A stretch of DNA of 64,000 nt from Lachnospiraceae bacterium (GCA_900168235.1 FUZG01000012.1:1-64000), one strand, 5' to 3'. Positions 25,531 through 33,725 are shown, counted from the first letter of the stretch. Notes: a model not told the origin generated them from the letters alone. Numbers and translations are program-made.

Positions 25531-25562
25531 AAGGACCGCTGTAAAAAACAGTGGTCCTTCCT
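25531..25562 (+). terminator. Rho-independent terminator
   Basis: AAGGACCGCTG (25531-25541) pairs with CAGTGGTCCTT (25549-25559), one wobble, followed by CCTC. The T run is weak, but stem and position after the lipoprotein gene fit. Confidence 0.65.
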
Positions 25563-25566
25563 CAAT

Positions 25567-25765
25567 TCATCTAACTCTGAAAAAATCCATGTCTTCTTTT
25601 AGATTATCAGAGATCTGCGTTACCGCTGACTTTGACGGCAGGCTGACCGTCAAATTCTGTGATCTCTTCATCAACTCACGTAATTGAGCACTGGAATCAA
25701 CATATTCCGCATAAAATATTTGATGCCAGGGACAAAAAGGGCCATTGTCTCTGGCATCGATCCAC
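25567..25765 (-). pseudogene. LytTR DNA-binding domain remnant
   Basis: The reverse strand has an open frame without start: WHQIFYAEYVDSSAQLREL, LTVSLPSKSAVTQIS and DMDFFRVR before a stop. This matches the LytTR pattern IxYxExxxH...ELxVxxxxxxxxxxLxxFFRVHRSYIVN, cut off just before the last strands. Its 5-prime end lies in a hairpin GATGCCAGGGACA/TGTCTCTGGCATC (25719-25756). The remaining part of 25493-25936 has no gene. Confidence 0.4.
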
Positions 25766-25936
25766 GGGGGGGATGTGTTACAAGAAAAAGTATAGTGTCA
25801 GACTATCTGCCTTGCTTATCGGATTTTGACTTGCGATTTCTCACATTTTGATAATGCAAAAAATGAGGAGCATAAGGTCGGATATTGATAAGTAATGTTT
25901 GCAAGATAGTATCTAAAATAAAACAATATGCGCATC

Positions 25937-26806
25937 TCATTTATCATCAACAACATAGAGACTGCGGTATTCTCTTGGAGACATGCCCTTCTCAGCCCTG
26001 AATACTCTGTTAAAGCTTGGTATGCTCTGAAATCCTGAAAGCATGGCAACCTCTGTCAGAGGCCTGTCGTTAGAGATCAAAAGTTCGGTGGCTTTCTCCA
26101 TTCTGATCATATTCAGCCATTTACTGTAGTTCATGCCTGCGACATTCTTGAATAATCTGGAAAAATAATCCTTGCTGATGCCTGCCATTTTTGCCATTGA
26201 AGTCTGTGACAGGTCATCGGCGGTCAGATTATTTTTAATATAGTCTGTGACGGAAATCATTCTACGCATCACATCCTCATTTATTCCGTCATCAGCTATT
26301 TTGCGCAGTTCCGGAACAAATTCATTTTTATGTTCATCAAGTTTCAGCATGATCTCCATGAGGAGCATGCAGCATTTCAGCTCCTTATCGGAAGAGTCTG
26401 AAAAATAGATGGTTTTCATTTGGCGGGAAATAGATGCCAGATCTGCAGCGAGCTCCGGGTGTGAATTTGCACAGATCGTGTGCAGATTTCTATAGAAATG
26501 CATGATCCGCTGGAGATCAAAAAGAGAGTTCATAAAAGCATTGCTGAACATGATGATCAGAGCTTCTTCGAGGTTGCTGTCGATAACCTCATGCATCTCC
26601 CTGGGCCATATCAGAACAATATCTCCGGGGGAGAGTACATATGTATTTTGATTAACTTTGAACACATTGGATTCACCCGGACCTACTAATATCATTTCTC
26701 CGTAGGTATGCCAGTGCATGCTGTAGTTTCGGGTTTTTTTACCTGTAAAAAGAGCTATGGCTCCGGCCTTGGAGGAGATATTTCTCTGATACTTTATATA
26801 GTCCAT
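25937..26806 (-). CDS. AraC-family transcriptional regulator
   Basis: A 289-residue AraC regulator: N-terminal cupin sensor (HWHTYGEMILVGPGESNVF, LSPGDIVLIWPREMHE) and C-terminal double helix-turn-helix (QTSMAKMAGISKDYFSRLFK and TEVAMLSGFQSIPSFNRVF). AAGGATG precedes the start. It is divergent from the permease at 27177 and probably controls it; the shared intergenic region contains several GATCWA half-sites. Confidence 0.9.
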   Translation of the reverse strand: MDYIKYQRNISSKAGAIALFTGKKTRNYSMHWHTYGEMILVGPGESNVFKVNQNTYVLSPGDIVLIWPREMHEVIDSNLEEALIIMFSNAFMNSLFDLQRIMHFYRNLHTICANSHPELAADLASISRQMKTIYFSDSSDKELKCCMLLMEIMLKLDEHKNEFVPELRKIADDGINEDVMRRMISVTDYIKNNLTADDLSQTSMAKMAGISKDYFSRLFKNVAGMNYSKWLNMIRMEKATELLISNDRPLTEVAMLSGFQSIPSFNRVFRAEKGMSPREYRSLYVVDDK

Positions 26807-27008
26807 TTTTTTGTCATCCTTTCGTCAAAAACAGGCTGAATAAGCTGTGTCTGGCTTTTAATAATGTGTGCGCAGATTAGATAATCTACACAAGAGATAT
26901 CGTCTGTAGTGAAATAAAAAATAACCGTTTAAACGAACTCTTTTTGTATTCATGATCTAAATGAACATAAAATAGATCAAGTACTAAATAAAATACATCA
27001 AAATTTCG

Positions 27009-27071
27009 TTGACAAAGACTGATGAACTGTATACAATTATATCTCGTGAGACCCCTGCAAAGCAGGGGTCT
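27009..27071 (+). promoter_or_regulatory. Promoter and 5-prime stem-loop of the permease gene
   Basis: TTGACA (27009-27014), 17 bp, TACAAT (27032-27037). Just after the expected start lies a perfect stem-loop AGACCCCTGC-AAA-GCAGGGGTCT (27049-27071), which would sit at the extreme 5-prime end of the mRNA and probably stabilises it; with no T run it is not a normal terminator. Upstream, repeats of GATCWA at about 26954-26978 may bind the AraC regulator. Confidence 0.7.
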
Positions 27072-27153
27072 TGCTTCATTTAGAACACTATTGACAACAC
27101 AATTCTGTTTTGTGACGAAGAAGCGTTATTTTTTAAGAAAAGGAGTTGAAGTG

Positions 27154-27192
27154 ATGTATTCAGTGGCGGGTACATCATGCAGTACGAAATGA
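27154..27192 (+). CDS. Leader peptide upstream of the permease (12 codons)
   Basis: MYSVAGTSCSTK is preceded by AAGGAG at good spacing, better than anything before the permease start at 27177. Its stop TGA (27190-27192) overlaps an in-frame permease ATG at 27189 (ATGA). It likely couples translation of the permease to that of the leader. Confidence 0.45.
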   Translation: MYSVAGTSCSTK

Positions 27193-28730
27193 AAGAGAAA
27201 AAACTTGGGCTAATGTCCCTCATTTTGATGATCTTTACATCGGTCTACGGATTTAATAATATTCCGAGATCCTATTATCTTATGGGTTATGCTGCGATTC
27301 CGTGGTTTGTTATCGCAGGCATCCTGTTCTTTGTACCGTTCGCATTTATGATCGCAGAATTTGGTTCTGCGTTCCGTCATGAGACAGGCGGTATGTACTC
27401 TTGGCTCAGCAAATCAGTTGGCCCGAAATATGCATTTATCGGAACATTCATGTGGTACACATCCTACGTTCTGTGGATGGTAAATGTTTCCTCAGGTATC
27501 TGGGTACCCGTTTCAAATATAATCTTTGGTCAGGACAATACATCAAGCTGGTCTCTGTTTGGATCACAGTTCCTTTCTGGCTCCAGACTGCTCGGTATCA
27601 TGGCTGTGCTGTTCTTCATCCTTATCACATACTTTGACACAAAGGGTATCGACAAGATCAGCAAGGTTACATCAGTCGGCGGTTCGGCAGTTCTCGCTAT
27701 CAACATCATGGTCGTTATCGGTTCCATCGTAATGATCATTGCCCGCCGCGGTCAGCTCGAGCAGCCGTTCCTTGGATTAGAGTCCATAAAGACACCGCTC
27801 AACGCAGCTTATCAGGGCAGCCCGATAATGATCCTGTCCTTCGTCGTATACGCACTTTTCGCTTACGGCGGAATCGAAGCTGTCGGCGGACTTGTAGATA
27901 AGACTGAGAATCCGAAGAAGAACTTCCCGAAGGGAATCGTTACAGCAGCAATGGTGATCGTTGTTGGTTATGCGCTCCTCATCATGCTGGTAGGTTCCTT
28001 CACAAATTATAAAGAGATCCTCGGAACAGACAGCATCACACTCGGAAATGTTTCCTACGTTATCATGTCAAACTTCGCAGCATCATTCGGAAAGGCTTTC
28101 GGAGCATCTGAGGCTCTTCAGCTCGCTCTTGCCCGCGGATTTGCACGTGTATATGCGCTGATAATGCTCCTTGCTCTTCTGGGCGCGATGTTCACACTGG
28201 TTTACTCTCCGTTAAAACAGCTTATCGACGGTACACCGAAGGAGCTTTGGCCCGGCAAGATGGGCGAGATCTCAGAGGACGGTATGCCCAGAAATGCTAT
28301 GTGGATCCAGTGCACTATCGTTAGCGTAATGATCCTTATGGTTTCATTCGGCGGTGATACAATGCAGCAGTTCTTCCTCATCCTTACCGCTATGGTAAAC
28401 GTAGGTATGACTGTTCCCTACATGTTCATTTCCTTCGCTTTCCCGAAGTTCAAGAAGATGGAAGGAATCGACAGAAGCTTTGTTGTTTATAAATCTCAGA
28501 AATCAGCTTGCTTCTGGGGATACGTTGTAACATTAACACTGTTATTTGCAAATGTATTCGCTATCATCCAGCCGGCTCTTGATGGTGACATCAAGACTAC
28601 ATTCTGGTCATTGAGCGGTCCGGTGATCTTTGGCGTAGCAGCATGGATCATCTACACACGTTATGAAAAGCGTATCTCATCAGAAAAAACAGATAGAAAG
28701 ATCAACGGCAAAATAGCCGAAGAAATGTAA
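27177..28730 (+). CDS. yjeM: APC amino-acid permease, YjeM-like
   Basis: A 517-residue APC-superfamily transporter with about 12 membrane segments. MIFTSVYGFNNIPRSYYLMG and GGMYSWLSKSVGPKYAFIG are the hallmark unwound helix and second helix of the glutamate/GABA-type YjeM group. Two starts are possible: 27177 and the coupled ATG at 27189. Control by the divergent AraC gene at 25937 is likely. Substrate is predicted only from family: glutamate, GABA or a related amino acid. Confidence 0.85.
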   Translation: MQYEMKEKKLGLMSLILMIFTSVYGFNNIPRSYYLMGYAAIPWFVIAGILFFVPFAFMIAEFGSAFRHETGGMYSWLSKSVGPKYAFIGTFMWYTSYVLWMVNVSSGIWVPVSNIIFGQDNTSSWSLFGSQFLSGSRLLGIMAVLFFILITYFDTKGIDKISKVTSVGGSAVLAINIMVVIGSIVMIIARRGQLEQPFLGLESIKTPLNAAYQGSPIMILSFVVYALFAYGGIEAVGGLVDKTENPKKNFPKGIVTAAMVIVVGYALLIMLVGSFTNYKEILGTDSITLGNVSYVIMSNFAASFGKAFGASEALQLALARGFARVYALIMLLALLGAMFTLVYSPLKQLIDGTPKELWPGKMGEISEDGMPRNAMWIQCTIVSVMILMVSFGGDTMQQFFLILTAMVNVGMTVPYMFISFAFPKFKKMEGIDRSFVVYKSQKSACFWGYVVTLTLLFANVFAIIQPALDGDIKTTFWSLSGPVIFGVAAWIIYTRYEKRISSEKTDRKINGKIAEEM

Positions 28731-28740
28731 TGATAAAAAG

Positions 28741-28776
28741 AGGCAAAGGTGCGTAAAAGCATCTTTGCCTTTTCTT
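28741..28776. terminator. Bidirectional terminator
   Basis: AGGCAAAGGTGC (28741-28752) pairs with GCATCTTTGCCT (28759-28770), followed by TTTTCTT on the plus strand and preceded by A-rich sequence. It separates the convergent permease and ATP-grasp genes. Confidence 0.85.
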
Positions 28777-28783
28777 ATTATTT

Positions 28784-29689
28784 TTATTTGTTTACATCAG
28801 GGAGCGGGATCATGTCTCCGATGATCCGTGCATATTCAGGCGGATTCCATTCAGAGTGCTTTCCGCTTCCGGGAGTAAAAGTCATCTCACCGAATTTTAT
28901 AGAACCATCGTCTAAAACATAGAGATCGACTCTGACAAACGGGAAGCCTGCGCAAAGTTTTTCCGCGAGCTCTGTTAATTTGTCGAGACATTCAGGCTTT
29001 GGCGGGATCTCCTCAAACTCAGGGTAGATACCATCAGTGAAGGGCTCCGGTTTCCAATCCATACTTAAAAACAAAACCTTAGGCTGTCCTGTAAGGCGGT
29101 CGCCGATGTACTCGATAAACTTAGGCTTTCCATCAAAGCAGTAAATTTTGTAGTCAAAAAGATTATTTCCGCCGTTTTCGATGAATTTCTCTGCGACGAT
29201 CTTACGCTTGATATCATGGTACTGAAGCTCAAATCCCTCGATGAAAGCGAAGTCGGTATTCATCCATCGGTTGAATTTACGGCGTGCAGACGGGATATCT
29301 AATTTGGATTTATCCTGCACGATCATGTTCCAGCCGGAAGCATGATTGGCTTTGAGAACGAATCTGTTGGGAAGAGCAGAAAAATCAATATCGTCGAACC
29401 TGTCCCAGGCACCGAGAAGCGGTATCAGGTACTCTTCGCCAATGGTCTTTGTAACCCATTCTCTCACGGCATATTTATCGGAAAGAGTGGTCTTGAGCGG
29501 ATTTCTGTCGTTGAGCTTGAGCCACTGGATCTTTTCGTCAAAGGTCTTTGGATCATCAAGGTTCAGGTCACAGCCCGTAACCTTCTTGAACCACTTTTTG
29601 AGGGCGTTGGGATAATCCTTTTCGTTCAGGGACTTATTATAAAGATAATTAATAAACATCAGTCCCTTATCTATAATTGCTGAAAACAT
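28784..29689 (-). CDS. TupA-like ATP-grasp protein
   Basis: A 301-residue protein of the TupA-like ATP-grasp family, found in teichuronopeptide or capsular polysaccharide pathways. Characteristic blocks: FDEKIQWLKLNDRNPLKTTL, DKYAVREWV, FVLKANHASGWNMIV, KIVAEKFI, DYKIYCFDGKPKFI and RVDLYVLDDGSIKFGEMTF. These cover ATP binding and the metal-binding C-terminal acid residues. It is a lone gene here, with no glycosyltransferases nearby, so its acceptor cannot be named. Confidence 0.85.
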   Translation of the reverse strand: MFSAIIDKGLMFINYLYNKSLNEKDYPNALKKWFKKVTGCDLNLDDPKTFDEKIQWLKLNDRNPLKTTLSDKYAVREWVTKTIGEEYLIPLLGAWDRFDDIDFSALPNRFVLKANHASGWNMIVQDKSKLDIPSARRKFNRWMNTDFAFIEGFELQYHDIKRKIVAEKFIENGGNNLFDYKIYCFDGKPKFIEYIGDRLTGQPKVLFLSMDWKPEPFTDGIYPEFEEIPPKPECLDKLTELAEKLCAGFPFVRVDLYVLDDGSIKFGEMTFTPGSGKHSEWNPPEYARIIGDMIPLPDVNK

Positions 29690-29790
29690 ATATTGCCTTT
29701 CTTTGTTTTTACATCATCACATACCTGATGATTTTAAATAAAGAACGGGATTAATGCAATACTGCAGCGGATGATATTTAGAAGAACTAT

Positions 29791-29878
29791 CAAGACCGCT
29801 GCGTTACGGTAAAAAATGACCGGGCAGCGGTCCTCTTGACAGGCGGGTTCAGAATGATAATATGTTAGTTAGAACTAA
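29791..29878 (+). promoter_or_regulatory. Promoter with hairpin and palindromic operator
   Basis: GACCGCTGC and GCAGCGGTC form a 9-bp stem at 29791-29834. TTGACA (29836-29841), 16 bp, TAATAT (29858-29863). A perfect 6-2-6 palindrome TTAGTTAGAACTAA (29865-29878) sits on the expected transcription start. It drives the methyltransferase operon at 29987. Confidence 0.65.
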
Positions 29879-29938
29879 TAGTGCGCGGTGCAGGGTCGAA
29901 AGCAATTTTGATCAGGGCACCATAAGTTTATACATGAG

Positions 29939-29952
29939 TTAGTTGGCACTAA
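29939..29952 (+). promoter_or_regulatory. Second operator copy
   Basis: TTAGTTGGCACTAA, arms TTAGT/ACTAA, is nearly the same as the palindrome at 29865 and lies 74 bp downstream in the leader. The pair fits a TetR- or MarR-type repressor not encoded nearby. Confidence 0.5.
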
Positions 29953-29986
29953 TTGGATTGCGCAGTGAGGGAAAAGGAGAAAAAAC

Positions 29987-30781
29987 ATGGATATAACATT
30001 GGGTGATGTTCAGACGACAGCTTTGATACCGCTTGCGATCAAGGCAAATGAGACTAAGAGAAGTAATGCGCGTGTAAAAGACAGAAAGGCAACGGAGATA
30101 ATTGAAAAACTTGGAGTAGACACAGAGCCTTATGATAAGTTCATGTCACATGAGGGTGTGATAGCAAGGACCATCATGCTGGACAGACAGCTTAGAAATA
30201 TTATCAAGGAAAATCCTGATACTGTAGTTGTTAATATTGCGGCAGGATTTGATAACCGTTTTGAAAGAGTGGATAATGGGCAGATTCTTTGGTTCGATAT
30301 TGACCTTCCTGATGTGATCGCTGTGAGAAAAAAGGCGTTTGAAGAAAGAGAACGTGTTCAGATGATCGCAGGAAACGTTTTACAGGATGGCTGGTGCGCA
30401 GTAGTAAAAAAAGCATTGGCGGGACGCAGATCCAGACCGGTTTTTTTAGCAGAGGGACTTTTCATGTATTTAACAATGGATGAGATACAGAAATTCTTAT
30501 CAGTGCTCAAATCAAATTTTGCAGAGGGCGTCCTTATTGCAGAGCAGAACGATATAATTCTCGTAAAACAGGGAAAACATCACGATACCGTTAGGAACAC
30601 CGCTGCGACATTTAAATCAGGCACAAAATCAGGCCATGAAATTGAAGAGCTTGTAGATGGAATACGCCTCGTTGATGAGCACAGCTTTAATGAAGAGATG
30701 AAGAAGTATTCTGTCAGAGCAAAGATTTTTGCATTTCTCTTCCCGAGTTTAAACGACCGTTGGGCAACATTTGAGTGGTGA
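29987..30781 (+). CDS. LCM-family SAM-dependent methyltransferase
   Basis: A 264-residue methyltransferase of the leucine carboxyl methyltransferase/TcmP-like family. VVVNIAAGFDNRFERVD is the SAM-binding loop, LWFDIDLPDVIAVRKKAFEE the acidic strand, and FLAEGLFMYLTMDEIQKFL the conserved GxxxYL segment. Bacterial members O-methylate carboxylates or polyketide-like small molecules. AAAAGGAG precedes the ATG. Coupled to the HXXEE protein gene directly behind. Confidence 0.85.
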   Translation: MDITLGDVQTTALIPLAIKANETKRSNARVKDRKATEIIEKLGVDTEPYDKFMSHEGVIARTIMLDRQLRNIIKENPDTVVVNIAAGFDNRFERVDNGQILWFDIDLPDVIAVRKKAFEERERVQMIAGNVLQDGWCAVVKKALAGRRSRPVFLAEGLFMYLTMDEIQKFLSVLKSNFAEGVLIAEQNDIILVKQGKHHDTVRNTAATFKSGTKSGHEIEELVDGIRLVDEHSFNEEMKKYSVRAKIFAFLFPSLNDRWATFEW

Positions 30782-30783
30782 GC

Positions 30784-31287
30784 ATGTATTTATGGCTTTT
30801 TCCGGTCATATTTATCTTTCATGACATGGAGGAAATTGTAGGTATTACAGACTTTATGCAACGCAACCGGAAGTCGATCGAAGCCCGCTTTCCGATTGCA
30901 AAGAAGATGCTTGCTGTTTATAAAAACCTGACTACAGAAGCTTTTGCGCTTGCGGTTTATGAGGAATTTCTGGTGATCGCTGTAATATGCATACTTGCAG
31001 AAGTTACAGGGAATGAATTTTGTTTTGGGATCTGGTATGGTGCCTTCACAGGATTCACTATACATCTGGTAATACATCTTCTGCAGGCAGTTATCATCAG
31101 GAAAGTATTCCCGGGGGCAGTGACATCCGTACTATGCCTCATTCCAAGCATCGCTCTTTTAATTCGTACTTCAGGTCACAGCAGTAACTTTTGGATATCA
31201 GGATGCCTCTGCGGTATTATAATTATAAGCAGCAATCTGAAGCTTGCTCATGTGATCATGCAGAAAAGAGTGCAGCATTATTTATAA
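30784..31287 (+). CDS. HXXEE-domain membrane protein
   Basis: A 167-residue integral membrane protein with the family motif HDMEE in helix 1, a second conserved pair YEEF and a third IHLVIHLLQAV, fitting the HXXEE family of predicted membrane metalloenzymes. About five hydrophobic segments. The stop of the methyltransferase lies 2 bp before this ATG, so the two are coupled. Function unknown; the pairing hints at modification and handling of the same small molecule. Confidence 0.8.
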   Translation: MYLWLFPVIFIFHDMEEIVGITDFMQRNRKSIEARFPIAKKMLAVYKNLTTEAFALAVYEEFLVIAVICILAEVTGNEFCFGIWYGAFTGFTIHLVIHLLQAVIIRKVFPGAVTSVLCLIPSIALLIRTSGHSSNFWISGCLCGIIIISSNLKLAHVIMQKRVQHYL

Positions 31288-31302
31288 TGACGGAGGGCGT
31301 AA

Positions 31303-31587
31303 ATGTACGAAAGAGATAATTCCTACAATGACATCAGATACAAGTCACTCATGAAATGGCTTGATGACATCGAGAAAGATGAAGATTTAGTTGTAAGCGG
31401 AGGTGTGCCCCTTGCCAGAGATTATATTCAGTATCTGCTGGATGAAAACAAGAGTCTTCGCAATGAGAATGAGCTGAAAAAGAAGTATCTGAAGAAAATT
31501 GTTGAAGATAGGAAGCATGCGGATACGGAGTGGTATTCGGAAACAAGCTCTCAGCAGAGGAGAAAGCAGAGTTCAAAGAAAAGCTGA
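31303..31587 (+). CDS. Small coiled-coil hypothetical protein
   Basis: A 94-residue acidic/basic helical protein starting MYERDNSYNDIRYKSLMKWL. GGAGGG precedes the ATG and it follows the HXXEE gene by 15 bp. Its last 20 codons overlap, in another frame, a fragment of an ATP-grasp gene, so the natural C-terminus may have been replaced. No family recognised. Confidence 0.45.
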   Translation: MYERDNSYNDIRYKSLMKWLDDIEKDEDLVVSGGVPLARDYIQYLLDENKSLRNENELKKKYLKKIVEDRKHADTEWYSETSSQQRRKQSSKKS

Positions 31588-31712
31588 TCACGGAGCCCAG
31601 AAGATTTATCGCACAGGAAGTGATTGATTTCCTCGATATAGACATCATGGAAAAGGGCGAGATACTGCCGAGGAAAGCAGATCTTCGGGCATTTGTGCTG
31701 ATGTCTCAGTAG
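31530..31712 (+). pseudogene. Circularly permuted ATP-grasp fragment
   Basis: Frame reads SAEEKAEFKEKLITEPRRFI, AQEVIDFLDIDI and LPRKADLRAFVL, matching the conserved core of circularly permuted ATP-grasp proteins (type 2), which form operons with alpha-E proteins. Only about 60 codons survive, ending before the metal-binding half. The next fragment at 31727 is from an alpha-E gene, which supports this reading. Confidence 0.5.
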
Positions 31713-31726
31713 AAAATACAGACAGA

Positions 31727-31834
31727 CTGTTTTGGCTTGGCAGATACACGGAACGAGTTTACGGACCCGTATACGTCGGAAGTTTTGCAGACAGTAACTG
31801 CGACGGAAGATGCAGTGTTGGTATTTCAATATGA
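31727..31834 (+). pseudogene. Alpha-E domain fragment
   Basis: LFWLGRYTERVYGPVYV matches the nearly invariant N-terminal motif of alpha-E (DUF403) proteins. The frame ends soon after. With the preceding ATP-grasp fragment it marks a decayed peptide-ligase-type locus. The interval 31835-32065 has a further open frame ending CKTDHIY that I cannot assign. Confidence 0.5.
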
Positions 31835-31980
31835 CAGTCCCATCGCCTATAAAAATACAGCGCTTTTCAAGCTGATTCCGGGCAAGGGGTGTAAAACAGA
31901 TCATATCTATTAAAGCGGGCGGATGCGTATCTGCAAGCCGTCCGTTTCCCATGCATGAGGTTAAAATCTTTACTGCTCAC

Positions 31981-31994
31981 GTCAAAAATTTGAC
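31981..31994 (+). promoter_or_regulatory. Palindromic site before the LytTR gene
   Basis: GTCAAA-AA-TTTGAC, arms of 6 bp, 85 bp ahead of the LytTR regulator. A candidate autoregulatory site; promoter boxes were not resolved. Confidence 0.4.
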
Positions 31995-32065
31995 CTCTTA
32001 TCCCAAATTGTTGTAGAAAAAATCCTGCCATGTAAAATAATAATCACAGGGAGGCGCCAATAATT

Positions 32066-32527
32066 ATGAAGATAAATATTGACGTAGATAACTCATTGCA
32101 GGAGGATGCGGTTACGATCCATTGCCGTGAGATAACAGACGAGATCATCGAGTTGCAGCGTTTATTATCGGAACGGCATACCAAAGGGCAGACGATATCA
32201 GCCTACATCGATGACACGGAATATTATGTGGAAGTGCGGTCTGTGATTTTTTTGGAGGCAGACGGAAATTACATATCGCTCCACACCGCGAGAGAAATCT
32301 ACAGGATCCGACAACGTTTATACGAACTTGAAGAAATCCTTCCGAGAGGATTCTTTAGGGTATCGAAATCCACTATAGTCAACACAGATGCAATAAGCTC
32401 CATCAGGAAAAACATCATGGGCGCAAGTGAGATATCCTTTAGAAACTGTCAGAAGAAAGCGTACGCGTCGAGGAACTATATCAAATCGTTATTACAGATC
32501 ATGGATGAAAAGAGGTTAAAAAAATGA
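32066..32527 (+). CDS. LytTR-domain transcriptional regulator
   Basis: A 153-residue regulator with only a short N-terminal part and the LytTR DNA-binding domain: SVIFLEADGNYISLHT, IYRIRQRLYELEEILPRGFF, RVSKSTIVNTDAISSI. There is no receiver domain, as in small LytTR systems paired with membrane inhibitor proteins. GGAGGC precedes the ATG. Its stop overlaps the start of the LiaF-like gene (ATGA, 32524-32527); the partner likely senses envelope state. Confidence 0.85.
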   Translation: MKINIDVDNSLQEDAVTIHCREITDEIIELQRLLSERHTKGQTISAYIDDTEYYVEVRSVIFLEADGNYISLHTAREIYRIRQRLYELEEILPRGFFRVSKSTIVNTDAISSIRKNIMGASEISFRNCQKKAYASRNYIKSLLQIMDEKRLKK

Positions 32528-33246
32528 ATGAGAAGAGAGAATGGAATTTTCATAATATCGCAGTGGGATTGACACTGATAGCTGTGGCTATATGCCTGCT
32601 GATAAGTAAAACAGCCGCATTTCAGCAGTTTCCGATGATAAAGGTTGGGCTCTGTATCCTGATCGCCTTTAATTTTATCGAGTCTGCATACAAGAAAAGC
32701 TTCTTTGGAATGTCCTTCTCGGCAGGACTTGCGACCTGTGTTTTCCGCGAAGAACTGGGACTCGTGGATGTGCACTATGCCATTATCCTTATAGCTTTTG
32801 TACTTATCGGCATCGGACTTTCACTGATATTTAAGAAAAAGAAGCGCATTATTTACGACAGTATGAATTACAAAAACTACGGCACCTGTAAGACATCCCG
32901 CTGGGAAAATGACGGCAGATTTAAGATCGAGAACACGCTCGGCACAAAGACTGAGTACATCCAGATAAAAGACATCCGTTCCGGAAAAATTTCAAACGCC
33001 CTCGGAACAATGGCGGTTTACTTCAACGGCTCCTCGATAGCACCGACAGGCTCCTACTTCCACATCGAAAATGGGCTCGGAACCCTCGCAGTCTACTTCC
33101 CGAGAGAGTTCAGAGTAGCATTTAAGTCCAACAACGGACTTGGAAAGATCGACATCCACGGTCAGTGCTCAACCGACCCCAATGCCCCGGTCATCAACGC
33201 CGACGTCGACAACGGCCTCGGGAAGATTGACTTCTACTTTGAATAA
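32524..33246 (+). CDS. LiaF-like membrane protein with beta-repeat tail
   Basis: A 240-residue protein with about four N-terminal membrane segments (DUF5668-like) and a soluble tail with five copies of a strand repeat NxLGxxxxYF/IH (IENTLGTK, SNALGTMAVYF, ENGLGTLAVYF, NNGLGKIDIH, DNGLGKIDFYF), which is the LiaF C-terminal fold. Coupled to the LytTR gene upstream, it probably controls that regulator in response to envelope stress. A terminator follows at 33255. Confidence 0.8.
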   Translation: MNEKREWNFHNIAVGLTLIAVAICLLISKTAAFQQFPMIKVGLCILIAFNFIESAYKKSFFGMSFSAGLATCVFREELGLVDVHYAIILIAFVLIGIGLSLIFKKKKRIIYDSMNYKNYGTCKTSRWENDGRFKIENTLGTKTEYIQIKDIRSGKISNALGTMAVYFNGSSIAPTGSYFHIENGLGTLAVYFPREFRVAFKSNNGLGKIDIHGQCSTDPNAPVINADVDNGLGKIDFYFE

Positions 33247-33254
33247 CTGACATG

Positions 33255-33290
33255 AGCGACCTCAGTAAGACAACTGAGGTCGCTATTTTT
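33255..33290 (+). terminator. Rho-independent terminator
   Basis: AGCGACCTCAGT (33255-33266) pairs perfectly with ACTGAGGTCGCT (33273-33284), followed by ATTTTT. Confidence 0.95.
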
Positions 33291-33315
33291 GGCTTTATGG
33301 ATCAATGTTGCTGGG

Positions 33316-33361
33316 AAAGTCACGCCCCAAGTCGAAAGGTTACCATCGAAAGCCCGGCGGG
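33316..33361 (+). repeat. 46-bp repeat, copy 1 (left of the proline island)
   Basis: This 46-bp segment, with the core AAGTCGAAAGGTTACCATCG, matches 44908-44953 at 44 of 46 positions in the same orientation. Together with the inverted fold-back copies it frames the proline island. Confidence 0.8.
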
Positions 33362-33609
33362 ATTTTCCGAATCCCGGTCACGCTGTACTAATCCTTCGCG
33401 CCGAGTGTACTGCCACATTGATGATCAGGCAAATAACTTGTATAAATAACGCTATGCTTCGTCAGCTTCAATCGCCGTAGCCCGCTACGACTCATTCAGC
33501 TTCCTTGCATATCATCATTTATACAGCGTTATTCGTCTAAAAATCAATGTGCCAGTACACTTGGAATCGCGCTCACGAAGTACAGCGGACAGTGTATCCG
33601 TCAAATCCC
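33359..33609. repeat. Large fold-back element A1
   Basis: Arms extend over more than 100 bp each. GGGATTT (33359) pairs with AAATCCC (33603-33609); CGCTGTACT with AGTACAGCG; AGTGTACTGCCACATTGAT (33404-33422) with the segment at 33543-33561, one mismatch; an AATAAC...GTATAAAT block pairs with ATTTATAC...GTTATT further in. No coding frame is convincing. Unique in the window but built like B3 at 45273. Confidence 0.7.
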
Positions 33610-33725
33610 AAACGCCTCAAATGCTTTCTTAGGCAAGCCTTTCGCCTCGAGGCTGATTTTCGCAGAATGTTCATTTGTTGCTATATTTCTTATGGCTAAG
33701 GAATGTTTAAGCGCACTTTCAGCTG

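Noticed and set aside
33252-33480. Short plus-strand frames within the fold-back region
   Set aside because: They cross the terminator and palindromic arms and show no protein-like features.
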